Source: Aurelia coerulea
Taxonomy: Eukaryota; Cnidaria; Scyphozoa; Semaeostomeae; Ulmaridae
Reading direction: 5' to 3'
Length of the DNA stretch: 64,000 nucleotides
NCBI GenBank assembly: GCA_039566865.1
Contig: CM076954.1
Coordinates: 12,238,001-12,302,000 of the forward strand
Shown: piece after piece, positions 49,101 through 59,595 of the stretch
Numbering within the stretch: the first letter of the stretch is position 1
Layout: each line of letters begins with the position of its first letter
Notes under the pieces: generated by a model
What the model saw: the letters and a program-made list of their open reading frames with translations, nothing else
Databases searched by the model: none
What the model was told of the DNA's origin: nothing
Translations under genes and position numbers: made by a program

Positions 49101-52100
49101 TCCTGTTTACAAAGTCAGAGAATTACACCACTGCGCCACAACACCTTCATTCTTCGCAGACCCGCTACAATAGGGCAAATATGTGCAAGAAATCAAGGTT
49201 TCAAATCCATTTTCTCTCCAAATTGCTTACCGGGATGGGAAAGGCTCCACCCGGAGATTAGACTATCCAGCTCTGTAAATATTTCCAAAAAAAAGTATTG
49301 TCCATTATCCGTCCACCTCCAAAGTTGGTCTACAGTATTCATAACCCAAAAGGCTTATCCATCCTAACGCAGCTACGTGTTGGACTCAGTAAGCTAAATT
49401 TTCACAAATTTAAGCACAATTTCTGGGATACTTTCAACCCTTTGTGCCCAGCAAATGATGGTGTTGAGGATAAGGAACACTATTTCCTGCTCTGCCGTAC
49501 TTATGATGCAAATAGACAAGATCTTCTCAGCAGATTGTTACCTCATGGTTTAATAATTCTTTCAAATGAAGAGCTGCTAAAAATCATCCTCTATGGCCAT
49601 GAACAGTTATCATTTGATTCAAATGCAAAAATTTTCACAGCAACGCTAGAATATATCCAGGCCTCTGAATTTTTGACCAAGTCGGTAATGAAAATTTGTA
49701 AATCTCCTCTCTCCTTAAATTTTTTCTTTCCCGTTATTTGTAAAATCGTTTTTGTAGTTAACCAAGTAGCAATTTGTAATTGTATAATTCGTTGTATTTT
49801 AGGTTTATGTTAAATGCAAGTCATGATATTTTGCTCCTGGTGTCTTAGGTAATTCGTCAATGTCAAGTTTTATGTTGAATATATCGGGTGAGTCAGAAAA
49901 AACGTGGGATGTTTGGCGGACTGTGACGTTGCGTTTAGCCACCCGATCGTTGTTAACTAAATTATTCCGTGCAGCCATAAATCTGAATTAGATCATAAAC
50001 TTTTTCCGATCGAAATCGGTCATGTGATGCATTATTTAAAAAATATTTTCTTCGTAAGACTTTGTATGGGAGTCTTGCAAACTGAGGAAACCTTTAACCA
50101 AGCCCCTTCAGCATTTTAGCCTTGCCAAAGTTACAGGTACATGTGGTATTATCAAGGGAGAATGAAACAGTTCAGAAATTGTGTTTTCTCCCCTGGGATG
50201 CCTTGTCATAACTTGTCCTGCGCAGAGAATATGTTTGAGAGACAGTAAAAACGCATGCTTCTCTGCGTTGTAAAGAGATTTTTTTCAAGAAGATCAACGC
50301 GCTGTGTCATGACTAAACTATTTCATTCTCCCCTGATAATACCGCGTGTACCTGCAACTTTGGCAAGGATAAACTGCTGAAGGGGCTTTGTTAAAGAATT
50401 CATCAGTTTGCAAGACTCCCATACAACGTCTTATGAAGAAATTATTTCTTGATTAATACATCAAGTGACCGATTTCGATGGGGAAAGGTTTATGATCTAA
50501 GTCTAACTCTGTCTGCAAGAAAACATTTGGTTCACTACAATCGGGTGACTGAACGTGACGTTACAGTCCGCCAAACACCCCACGTTTTTTCTGACTCACC
50601 CGGTATAAAAAAATGGACATTATTAACATTACAAGTGTTCGACGATGATGAAAATGATACTGCACTACTAATTTTTGTTAACATAAAAAGCAAAACTCTA
50701 CAACAAAATATAGAAAGAGGAGAAAAAGGAAAAGCAAAAAGGGGAGGATGCACGGTGTCAACCAAGTGTTTGGTAATTGCTTGAATTAGGTTGGAGAATT
50801 CTTTGTATGTTCTAATGTAGAAACTTTAAATATATTTTTGCAGGAGCCAATTACGGAATTTATGTTGAAAAACTGTTTTGATGGGTTTGTTTCGAATATC
50901 AAGGGGACTATCGTTCCAAATTTTAATATCATGAAAGGCGATGATCGTTTTTTGATGTTTGATCAAATAAAAGGAATGGCAAACTTGTCTGCTGTTGCTT
51001 GACCACTTTGAAATTTATGTCTTTTCGATAACCTCATTCATCATAACCTCTTCCTCTATTTTGTTTGAACATGAAAACACGAATGCAAAATATTTCTCTT
51101 CAACACGGCTCTGAAAAAGTGTCACAAAATATTGGAGAATAATCTCAAGTCATTTATTTAATCATCGCTTCCCCAAAAAGCTTAGACTCATTTGAACAGT
51201 CTCTTGTTTTGCCCCCCCCCCCCCCGTCCCCCTTGAATTGATTTGTCGATAAAAACAATAACAACAACAACAAACAACAACAACAAACAATGAGTAGTGA
51301 TTTGAGCAAATTGGTCAATTCAATTCAACCCATTTGGAATGTTATAGATTAAAAACGCCCTAATATATTCGAAAGAACAATTTTCTCTACAGGAAACACA
51401 ACATGAAAAATTGAAGAGCAAATATTGTAAAATGGAAAAATAAAGCAACAACGAACCTGCATATTTTAAGTCGGGATGCTTCGGGAAGAAGTTTTTCCGC
51501 AAATACTGAGGGCATTCCAGATACTGAAGGATTCTTGCTAATAAAATATTTGGGTCGCTGGCTTTCGTTGAACCTTTAAAGGTAGTACTGCGATCAGCCT
51601 TTCCTGATTCATTGAAGACGATCACTTCATCCACATTGTAAATAACCATCGCTCTAGCAATCTAGCAACAAATGACAATGAATAATGATCAGAGTGCAAG
51701 GCAAGATTTTCGTAAGTAAGTCACTATTTCGCGATCAACAAGCATATTGGTTTTTCCGTTTGCTTTGGTTGTTGCAATTTCCAAACCCCTTAACTTAAAT
51801 ATTCTGTTTCTCTGTCAGTTCCGTTTCACATTGGATACCAGGCATAACAAACCAACAAGAAGAGCTGTACTCGTGACAGTTAAATTTCATCGCAAACCTG
51901 ACCCGACATCTAATGTCAGACAGAATCTAATATAATATCTACTAGGTTTTAATCGTTCGTACTGTACCTAATTGTATCTAGTTTAACGTTGCGTGTCCTT
52001 TCTATTGGCCATGGGGTAATCATTGTCTTTCGCTCCCCTTGGTTTCCTCCCTGTAGTGCTGTACAGTAATTAGGAAGGTATACCGGGTGTCCCAAAAAAA

Positions 52101-55100
52101 AGGTAACAGATTTGATTGGGGCTAGCGATAAGAATTTAAGTTGATTCGACCCCTTATAAGCTTTGAAGTACTCTTAGATAGTTAACTTGAAGATTGATAC
52201 CTTATTTGTTGATATTGGTGCATCAAGAGTTGGAATATTAATCTTGAAAGTCCAAATTTGCCTCCTACTCCAAACCAGAGCTTTTGGGGTTTGGCCTAAG
52301 CTGTTAACTCGCTGTGCTGTGGAATCTCCTCAATCATAGCCAGGTACAAACAAGAAACCTCGTGCTTAGGAACACATTTTAGTGGAAATCTGACTCTGAA
52401 CTTTACAATCAGATTCAAGAATTTAGCCCCGAAGAGACCCCTTTCTTGATAATACAAACAATTTAAATTACACCTGCCTGAGAAAAGTTATTCATCAACG
52501 AAATAAGTCCCGTAGGCTTTAACACATAGACTATCTTGCAAACTTCATTGCTTGAATGAAATGTTTTTTCCTCATCTCTCACGAAATTATTGCGAAACAA
52601 GCAATCGTATATGCCCAAGGGAACATAAAAATGCTCGTTCGTGCTTGGCTTGGTGTACTTTTGTAAATGCATTTTGACTGGAGAAAAATATTCCTTGGTG
52701 ACTATATTCATTAATTTTTCAGTTTTTTACGTTCTTTTCAAACGAGTACCCAAAGGACCGATCCTTGTCCAAAAATGTCTTGACTGAGGAGATTCCCCTA
52801 GCCAGCGCGTTAGCAGTTTAGGCCAAAACCCAAAAGCTCTGGTTTGTAGAGGGACGCAAATTTTGGCTTTCGAGATTAATATTTCAACTCTCGATGCGCA
52901 AATATCAACAAACGAGGTATTAATCTTCAAGTTAACTATCGAAGAGTACTTTAAAACTTATTTGGGATCGATTCGACTTATACTCTCATCGCTAGTCCCC
53001 ATCAAATCTGTTACCTTTTTTTGGGACACCCGGTAGTAGAATGTAAGATATATTGTAATATTTCATATGTATGAAAAAATTCTTAATCTTGTCTCAAAAT
53101 GAGTTCGTAAATGTGCAGATCCATTCTTCTATACTATACTGGTGTCCCAAAAATAAGGACAAAGATCTTCTCGGGCCTCCTCGACTATCAACCTGAATAT
53201 AGATACATTTCTCGGTGAACGTAAACTTTCCTAAGTCTATTTCCCAAGTCCGTCAAACCGGTCCCTTTTCCATATTTCCCGGATCCTCCATTCCGACATT
53301 CTGTAAGCTGGATTTCTGGATCCACGAAGTGTGAACAGCGATCAGTCAGACGGAGTACAGTAAATAGACTTGGAGCAAGTCTACGTTGAACTTGATTTTG
53401 AAAATCTATTCACAATAGACCGTACAATGCACGAATTGGAACAAGGGGAGATTTTGTAATACAATAGCATCAGTTGCATTTGATTGACACCTCAATTCAA
53501 AGGGATTAGCGACTGCAGATAAAGGAAATTCTCTCAACCAGTAATTCAAAACAAACAAGGCCGCAAAAGTTTCCCAAAACTAGTAGGGCAAAATGTCGCC
53601 TTGTACAGGCGAAAGATGGTTTTTAAGAGAAGTTATGTGCTTATAACGAAAGAAGAAGGGTAAATCTAAAGTTCTGTAGGCCGGATTTGGTTTATTTGAT
53701 GCAGGAGCTGTCTTGTAATCGTTTCATTTAAGCCCAAAATACACAAAAATTAGAATGCCTTCTGTTCGGCTTCTGAATCAAAGAAAGAAAATCCGCCAGG
53801 CAGAACTTTAGATTTACCCTTCTTCTTTCGCTATAAGCGTATAATTTCTCTTAAAAATCATAATTCGCTTGCACAAGGCGAGAGTTTGCTCTACTAATTT
53901 AAGGGACCTTGTGCGGCTCTGTTTGCTTTGAATTACTGGTTGAGAGAAATTCCTTTGTCTGCAGTCGCTAATCGCTTTGAATTGAGGTGACAATCAAACG
54001 CAACTGCTGCTATTGTATTACAAAATCTGCCCTTGTTACTACTTGGCTCTCCAATGAAGAATCTCTGAAAAAAATTGATTTCCGTGGTATTTTGCTAAAA
54101 ACACAAGTGAGTGGCTCAATTCAACTAAATTCTCATCAGTTCAAATAGTGACAAAATGTCATTTTTGGTTATCGGTATTTGAAAACGAAGCATTTAAATG
54201 TAGGTACCCCCATATTGGTGATTTTTGTCGCATTTGGCTGCGATTTATGTCGCTGGGAACGAAGAACTATGATTTGCGGGAAGACAAAAGAGGCGATTTC
54301 TGTCGCCTGCAACGAAAACCAAAATTCCAGCATGCTAGATATTTGATTTTTTCACTGGCGACCAAAAGAAAAACTCGCAAGTGTGGGGGCAGGGGGGGAA
54401 AACATCTTTGGGATTGATTTGATTTGATTTTAAATTCTTTAGGCACGGTGGCCATGTCAGTCAAAGGACTGATTTACAGTGGGCCGTGCAAATACATACA
54501 ACAACTAAATCTAAGAAAAATAACCAAGATAAAACTAAAATAACAAGAAAAGCATACAAAATTAAATAATCTTATTTACAAGACAATCTAATAAGCAAAT
54601 TAAAGTAATGCTAAAGTAAAGTAATGCATGAAAGAGAGAATCAGCATTCGCTATTGGTATTGCTGATACTTTTTGAATATTTCATAAGTTTTGGATGATT
54701 TAACTTCAACAGAAAGATCGCTCCACAATTTAGCACCCTTATACGAGAAGCTCTTTTGTCCGAAGGCCGCTTTGCGACGAGGAACGGCCAAATCTGTTTT
54801 CATATTGCCAAGATCTCTCTTGTATGAATCGGACAGCCAGACGAACATTTCTGTAAGGTAAGTGGGAGCTTGGTCGTTTGATAATCAAGTACTGTTTTCA
54901 AGTCAAAACAATTTTTGGCAAGTAGGCATGATGGAGTTTTACTTAAAAGCGCGTTTTCATGGAGCATAGAGAAAGAAGATCGCAAAAGAGCATTGTGTAT
55001 TACAGAACTTTCCAAAAACAATTTATTTTATCCAAGCATGAGTGAAACAGGCATATTGTAACACCTTTTCTGCAATCTAAATGATGGTTTATCAGAATGA

Positions 55101-57281
55101 ACTGAGTCCATCAATTATGAACAACCCGTAAAACGTGAAAAAATGTGCTGAATTTACAACCATCTTTCAATTGAAGCATGTGATGAAAGAGAGACTTGCG
55201 ATAAAAAAGAAATGAAAAACAACTGTCCAGAACAGGAAAAATCGTTGGTGTGCGGGCAGCAAGCTCAGTCATCAGTTCAGTCACAAAGACCGCAACCGCT
55301 GGTGACATCATTACTAGTATGCACTACGGTTAATGAATGCTGCCCTACAAAGAACTTTTTGTGACAAACTTCAAGAAAATAAACAACGAATGTTTGACTG
55401 TTTTTGTGCATATTCGTGAAAGCATTTTTGGCTAGATATAGATTCAAGAACGAAAGATGCATCTAGAAGTAAGCAAAACAACTCAGAACTTCAAGTTGCA
55501 GCCTCTGCTGAGAGGTGAATAGAAAACTAATATCAATTCGTAGTATGCAGACAGATTTTTGAAACAGTGGACACACATTTCGACTCATCCAGCATGGCAT
55601 GACGCATGTCTTGTTCAGTCATGAAAAGATAGGCAATAAAGAAATTCAATCTATAGCGAAACTTACTTGACCAGCGAGGTAAGTCCTTAATTCTGGTGAC
55701 TGAGCATTTTCTAGAATTGAGCCTGGAAGTGCAACACTTACAGTATAGGAACGCCCTACAAATAAACAGAATCATTATGGCAAAAAAAACATTCCTTTTG
55801 GTTTGGCTTATAGCCATAAAAAGTAGCATCCTGACTTAGAAATTTTACGATATTTTCCAAAATCAAACAATGACAAAGCAATGAAAAAATCATCCAGGAA
55901 AACAACTGAATAAGAAATTTGCAGCCTCTGAAATGAACTCGCGCGAGACAACTTTGGTTCATCAAGACAAGTGACCTAATGAATATTATTCTGAAGCTGA
56001 AGGTTAGTTGATAACTTGTTTAAATCATTGGCCTGCCATTTCAGACATTGCTTCATTGCAAAATTGAAAATAACATTACAATTGTTTGACCAATTCAAAG
56101 CCCTATTAAACCCCCAGGGGGCTTACTTACGTTTGGAGACTCCAAAGAGGGCCTTAAAAGCAAGGGAGCTTATTAGAGAGAGGTCTATTCACAGAGTCAA
56201 ATGACAATGATACGTTATGAAAGCCTTTCGTTCTTTTAACCCATATTCTGCAGAATCAACAGACAATTTTACGAGTCAAATACACATAACTGACACAGTT
56301 TTTATCCCAAACCATATCAAAATTAGCATGCAGTACTTTTTTAGCTAAATAAATGCAAAATTTTTGGTAACTTCTATTGATATAAGTTTGTTTGTTTGTA
56401 ACTTTATTTTACTTCAATTTTTTATAGAGATATATATAAATATATATACCACTAATCTACATCGAATCAACTAAAAAGAATGAAAATAACTAAAAGAAAT
56501 TAATACATTAAGCTAAATATTAGAAACTACGTGGACATGAATGGTAAAAATCTACATGATATCATTATATTATTTACAAGCATTGCATTTACAGGTGGGG
56601 CCATCCCATGGTTTTATCATACCCTTAAAGCCGTTCAGATTTTCAGCTGATTTTAGTTCATTTTGGTAAACAGATCTGAGGCCCCATGGCTCTAAGGCTC
56701 TCACCTGAATTTACCTGAATTTGTTGACACTTATTTGAATTGTTTGGATTTCTAGATGGATGCTTAGAAGTTTTTAAACTAAAAATGTTACCAATAAAAG
56801 ATGGAATCAGGTTTCTTATTGTCTTAGCGGTACAGAGGGTTATCTGGCAAGCAACTTGCATTGTGCATCTTTTTGACTGGTGGCAGCTTATCAAAAATTC
56901 TTGCTTAGAGGCAGGGGCTTATTAGAGAGGGGGGCTTGATAGAGAGGGGGCTAAATAAAGCTTGCACAGTAAATATTCCCATCTAAATTAGAATGTCTAG
57001 TACAAGCTAGAGCTAACAGTAGTTTTGTTGAAGAGGATGGAAATTCACGATTGTAAATGTAAGAAATTACATGCCCCAGCTTCAAAAATTAAGCAACTAT
57101 GGTTCATATGCAGCAAATATTCTCAAATGTACTCAAATTAAAAAAGTCATTCAGACACCTTTTGGGACACCCTGTATATCAACAAATTTTGTAGACAAAC
57201 CTTTTCTGGTCTCAGACTGATCTTGATCTTGAAGCTCCTCATTAATTCGTGCAGCCTTTTCAGGACTTGAATCTTGTTTTT
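40131..57281 (-). CDS. SPOUT1: SPOUT1 orthologue (SPOUT-fold RNA methyltransferase), seven exons
   Basis: Exons in gene order: 57201-57281, 55667-55755, 51457-51661, 46571-46765, 44560-44761, 41457-41604, 40131-40199 (stop TAG at 40131-40133). All junctions are GT-AG and keep frame, giving about 329 residues. Landmarks are RSYTVSVALPGSI and NAQSPELRTYLAGQ in exon 2, VDEVIVFNE and LARILQYLECPQYLRK in exon 3, and LLNPLDCPHHMR and SFVNAGMRKEVKVD in exon 4. Exon 5 has YWGYNVR and DGYDITIGTSERG, exon 6 has HALVVFGGLGGLE and the cofactor-knot motif SQGSRTIRTE, and exon 7 has EAVLITLSSIQPK. SPOUT1 (C9orf114, CENP-32) belongs to the class IV SAM-dependent methyltransferases with a C-terminal trefoil knot. 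It is associated with rRNA methylation and mitotic spindle/centrosome function. The lysine-rich N-terminal start was not found and lies at or beyond 57.3 kb, so the model is 5'-partial. Homologues are about 375 residues long. Confidence 0.94.
40257..40760. mobile_element. Degraded CCGGGCATGTCAG MITE in the last SPOUT1 intron
   Basis: The left end after TA is CCGGGCATGTCAGAAAAAAG. A weak inverse (ATTTTTTCTTCACTCAACTG) lies near 40741-40760, and arms share TTTGCAAATCATCA-like sequence. Its left end is 57 bp upstream of the last SPOUT1 exon's acceptor. Confidence 0.5.
41798..42424. mobile_element. CCGGGTGAGTC MITE, copy 2
   Basis: CCGGGTGAGTCAGAAAACAG at the left and its inverse at the right, with TA at 41796-41797 and 42425-42426. 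It is 627 bp, closely related to 1512-2118 but in the opposite orientation, and lies in a SPOUT1 intron. Confidence 0.85.
42435..42590. mobile_element. 156-bp pogo-like MITE (CAGTAAGAACCC)
   Basis: Ends are CAGTAAGAACCCTC and, inverted, CAGTGAGAACCCGCAAGAT. Internal AAGAAACCTC and GTTTCTATC are inverse. TA lies at the right flank. It starts 10 bp after the previous MITE. Confidence 0.7.
42879..43468. mobile_element. TATCGCAAAACCG-repeat MITE, complete copy
   Basis: Ends ATTATCAACCAGGAAATCATC and (inverted) ATAATCAGTCAGGAAGATATC. The left third holds repeated units of TATCGCAAAACCGATACCGA. It is the unbroken relative of the outer element at 35267-40105. A 30-bp remnant of an AGCATAGGTTCC element right end lies immediately before it (about 42840-42870). 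Confidence 0.75.
43616..44264 (-). mobile_element. tRNA-derived SINE, family 2, split by a MITE
   Basis: Removing the insertion 43807-44230 and reading the minus strand gives a tRNA-like head, GGCGGGGAGGGCTCAGTGG (box A) running to GGTTCGAGTCC (box B). A body follows with GCGTCCTAAAACTACC near the 3' end. It is unrelated in sequence to the GTGGCGCAGTGG SINE. The MITE sits where the anticodon arm would be. Confidence 0.75.
43807..44230. mobile_element. CCTTAGTCCTTT MITE with GGGCGAAAATTAAAG repeats
   Basis: Ends are CCTTAGTCCTTTCAAATT and its near-perfect inverse, with TA at 43805-43806 and 44231-44232. GGGGCGAAAATTAAAGG-type units are reiterated about nine times near both ends in one orientation. 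It is nested in a tRNA-derived SINE. Confidence 0.85.
45001..45594. mobile_element. CAGGGTGTCCC/TTGTGCCCCG MITE, copy 2
   Basis: TAGGGTGTCCCAAAAAAATT and the inverse end CACCCTG, with TA at 44999-45000 and 45595-45596. It has the same 594-bp length as 22533-23126. It lies in the SPOUT1 intron between exons 4 and 5. Confidence 0.85.
45791..45820 (-). other. CTGAGGA-stem-GAAAC hairpin, hammerhead-like core
   Basis: Minus strand: CTGAGGA, one T, GGCAC stem, 7-nt loop, GTGCC, GAAAC. The stem is perfect. It is the third case of the layout seen at 1439-1464 and 11957-11985. Confidence 0.3.
46879..47476. mobile_element. CAGGGTGTCCC/TTGTGCCCCG MITE, copy 3
   Basis: CAGGGTGTCCCAAAAAAAAG and its inverse, with TA at both flanks (46877-46878 and 47477-47478). 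It is 598 bp. It starts 113 bp from SPOUT1 exon 4. Confidence 0.85.
47638..47781. mobile_element. 144-bp pogo-like MITE (CAGTAAAGTCCC)
   Basis: Ends are CAGTAAAGTCCCTCCTCTAA and, inverted, CAGTAAAGTTCCGCCTTTAA, with TA on both sides. AAGAAACC and AAGAAACTC form the inner arms. Confidence 0.8.
48729..49860 (+). mobile_element. 5'-truncated LINE interrupted by a SINE
   Basis: The plus-strand coding remnant reads AVTGAWKGTSREKL, LRRWSRRRILFYKIVNNLT and RHPIPHLQESNYNL up to 48960. It resumes after the SINE with RPP..LVYSIHNPKGLSILTQLRVGLSKLNFHKFKHNF and a CP..D..ED.EHY..LC zinc-binding end. This is the C-terminal part of a CR1-like reverse transcriptase family common in anthozoans. The frame carries a frameshift after the SINE, around 49190-49300. 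Confidence 0.75.
48962..49149 (-). mobile_element. tRNA-derived SINE, family 1, inserted in a LINE
   Basis: Minus-strand copy of the 3002-3187 SINE. The tail is a run of GGTGAA on the plus strand at 48962-48979, and boxes A and B are intact. The interrupted LINE codons can be followed on each side. Confidence 0.88.
49884..50603. mobile_element. CCGGGTGAGTC/AACGTGGG MITE
   Basis: Left TCGGGTGAGTCAGAAAAAAC and the inverse at the right, then TA. Long arms share TTTGGCGGACTGT and ATGACC/GGTCAT-type words, giving a 720-bp fold-back. The first 17 bases match the unrelated family at 1512, but the interior does not. Confidence 0.8.
51212..51290. repeat. C14 run and (AAC)n microsatellite
   Basis: Fourteen C at 51212-51225, followed by GTCCCCC, then AAC/CAACAACAAA repeats at 51253-51290. 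It lies in the SPOUT1 intron between exons 3 and 4, 167 bp from exon 3. Confidence 0.8.
52083..53033. mobile_element. CCGGGTGTCCC/GGTAACAG MITE, copy 2
   Basis: CCGGGTGTCCCAAAAAAAAG and its inverse, with TA at 52081-52082 and 53034-53035. It is very similar to 10913-11877 over its whole length when reverse-complemented. Confidence 0.88.
53139..54045. mobile_element. CTGGTGTCCC element with 300-bp palindrome, right end lost
   Basis: The left terminus CTGGTGTCCCAAAAATAAGG follows TA. From about 53425 to 54045 the sequence is an inverted repeat centred near 53735. Shared inverse words are AGATTTTGTAATACAATAGCA, TCTCTCAACCAGTAATTCAAA and AAGAAGAAGGGTAAATCTAAA. No matching right terminus was found. 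Confidence 0.55.
54411..55030 (-). mobile_element. 5'-truncated LINE 3' part
   Basis: The minus-strand remnant reads LAVPRRKAAFGQKSFSYKGAKLWSDLSVEVKSS...FKKYQ then stop at 54651-54653. This is the usual LINE reverse-transcriptase C-terminus. A UTR follows, ending in an AAATCAAATCAAATCAA-type tail at 54411-54432. Confidence 0.75.
56078..56969. mobile_element. AAGCCCCCC-repeat element, diverged
   Basis: The right end shows GGGGCTTATTAGAGAGGGGGG and GGGGGCTAAATAAAGC units and ends at CACAG before TA (56970-56971). The left end has CCCTATTAAACCCCCAGGGGG. It belongs with 10767-12300. The left boundary is approximate. Confidence 0.5.
57130..57174. repeat. Solo right terminus of a CAGGGTG-class MITE
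   Basis: CACCTTTTGGGACACCCTG followed by TATA. No partner was found. It lies 27 bp from SPOUT1 exon 57201-57281, inside the donor-side intron. Confidence 0.45.
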
Positions 57282-58168
57282 CTGAATGAAAATAAAATCA
57301 ATCAATGCACCATTGTGCAAACAAATCCTAAGATAGGAACAAGAGTATGAATAGACCTTTCAGTTTGTCTGCAATGCCACTCAATCAAATATTATATTGC
57401 ATATAAATAATCAAAAATATTTCTTGATCCAGACCCCTGTGTAGAATTCCTAAAAGAGGTCTATGATAAAATATATAAGCAGAATTACATTGTATTCATC
57501 AGTGGCATGGCATAGCTACATGGGGCAAGGAGCTACACAGTAATTGCTCCATAACAAGCATAGGAACAGGCTATGTTGCAAATCTTTGACCTTCTGTGGG
57601 AAAATTTACCCTCACTTAGAAAATCTGCAAATAAAACTTACGACATTATAGTTGGTTTTTGAATTGAAACATTTTTAAATTGATGGAAGCTAAACCATGT
57701 AATAATTTTCTTAATTGTGATGTTTTGGTTGCCTTTCAAAATTCCAGTTGAAGGTCTGTGAAGCATTAACATTCTTGCACATTATACATCAGAGAGATTT
57801 GCAATAATGCAAAATTACTCATGCAAAACTCTTTAATTCTGATATTTGCAAAGCTCCAATACAGTGGGCTGTAATGCAATCTTGTATCATATATTCAGGC
57901 TTGTATCATCATGTGCAAATACTGTCATAAAATAACGTAATTCATATAAGTTAAACATACCTGAATCGACCTGAACCCAGCTGAACCCATCTGAGCCCAG
58001 CTGAACCCATCTAAACCCAGCTGAGACCAACCTGACTTGATAGAAATTCCCAAGAGGTCCCCTGCCAGGTGTGATGGCTCCGTTTGGAAATATCAAGAAC
58101 AATGTACAAAAGAAGCGGGTGATAAGCATAGTTAGCGCTTTACGCAACAATGCTCTACTTTATGGTGT
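57282..58168. other. Upstream of the first SPOUT1 exon seen, no exon found
   Basis: The missing SPOUT1 N-terminal exon should lie here or further right, but no lysine-rich frame with a donor site was recognised. The only structure is the decamer array at 57961-58030. Confidence 0.4.
57961..58030. repeat. Seven-unit tandem decamer (CTGAACCCAG)
   Basis: Seven consecutive 10-bp units begin CTGAA, CTGAG or CTAAA. Units 2 to 6 alternate between ending CCCAG and CCCAT. The period is exactly 10 bp with no indels. Confidence 0.85.
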
Positions 58169-58243
58169 TGTTCCAGACCAGTATGACCCTTTGGACCAAT
58201 ATGACCCTGGAGTCATATATATTGGTCCAGACCAATATGACCC

Positions 58244-59595
58244 TAGACTTATGATGATGAGTTTCTTGTTTCCCTGTGCTCTTTGACTTTAAGATGGCGC
58301 TTCGGTCAACAGAGACTCATATTATTACTCTGAAAAACCTGACCCTATTTAGGCCTAATATGCTGGGATTCCTAGCATACCAATCAGATTGCGAGATTTG
58401 CGAATTACTATGGTTACGGCAAATCTGCTGGAACTTTTAGCCAATCAGGCGAGGTCTGGCGGCAGGTAGCAAAGGGAGGCTGTTCATCTTTTAATTTTCG
58501 CGATTTAGCGATTTTGCAATCTTGATTCGCCAAACAAAATGCAATGTTTGTCCAAAGAAATTGAAAAAAATAACCGGTTATTTATCACACTTACCACGTT
58601 CCTACCCAAAACAACCAGTTTTTGGGACAAAGGTGAAATTTGAATATCAATCTTACAATTCCATCAGTTTGTCACAAAAATCAAGTTTTCTCTAACCTCC
58701 TGTCTCATCAGAATCATAAAGTTTACCTGTAAGCTGGTTCTACCTCTGTCCGCCAAATTTAAGCACAAAAGACCATTATCTCAAATTTTTGCACAAGCGG
58801 TTCTACCTTTGTCCGTCAAATTCACGGAAAAAAGACCAGAAATACCAATTTTTCACCAAAATGGTTCTACCTTTGTCGGGCAAATTTCCGAAAAAAGACC
58901 AGGATTTCAAGTTTTTTACAAAAGCGGTCCTACTTTTGTCTGGCAACCGGTTTTGGGACATTTGAATTTTCATGGATGGCTGTTCCCTCTAAAGATGTGC
59001 GTTAAACAGCTTGTCTAAACATATTTTTTGTATGTCCACAATTCGCTACATACTTACCTTGATACTATCTTTTCTCGTTGAAACAGTGAGCATCAAAATT
59101 TCCATACTGGAGTTTACTTTCTAACAAAATGCAAGATGGCTGACTCGGAGCTTCTGCAGAAAACAGAAACACAGTTTGAAGTTGAGTTGTGCTAATTCCG
59201 GGCTGTTTATTTAAAAGTTTGGAGAGTGAAGATGTCTTCGTGTCTGGCTACAGGAGCAGGGAAAACTTATTTTCAGAACTTATTGCTTTGCTTTTATGTC
59301 CGCGTCCACCCTACTTGCAAAGAACGAGCGAATTCTTGCTGTGGACTTTGGACTCTAGAACGTCTCTAGGGAAACTAATCGAACGTCCTGAAATAAGCGA
59401 AAGAATTTTGTTCTTCACACAAAAAGACAAGTCCTTGGAGGTTTCGCAAAAATAATTCGCAAATTGTTTGGGTTCTCTGGCAGGCAATCTGAAAGCGAGA
59501 CTTTACAAAATAGGGTCAGGTTTTTAACTGTTTCATTATCAGTCCCTGTGAGCAAGGTACCGCAGGGATACAAGGGACTCATCGTCATAAGTCTA
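58244..59595. mobile_element. TAGACTTATGACGATGAG element, 9-bp TSD, copy 1
   Basis: Ends TAGACTTATGATGATGAG and its inverse CTCATCGTCATAAGTCTA. ATATGACCC is duplicated exactly at 58235-58243 and 59596-59604, within the host's subterminal repeat. The interior has four reiterations of GGTTCTACCTTTGTC between 58735 and 58940. Nine-bp duplications point to a Mutator-like element. Confidence 0.88.
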
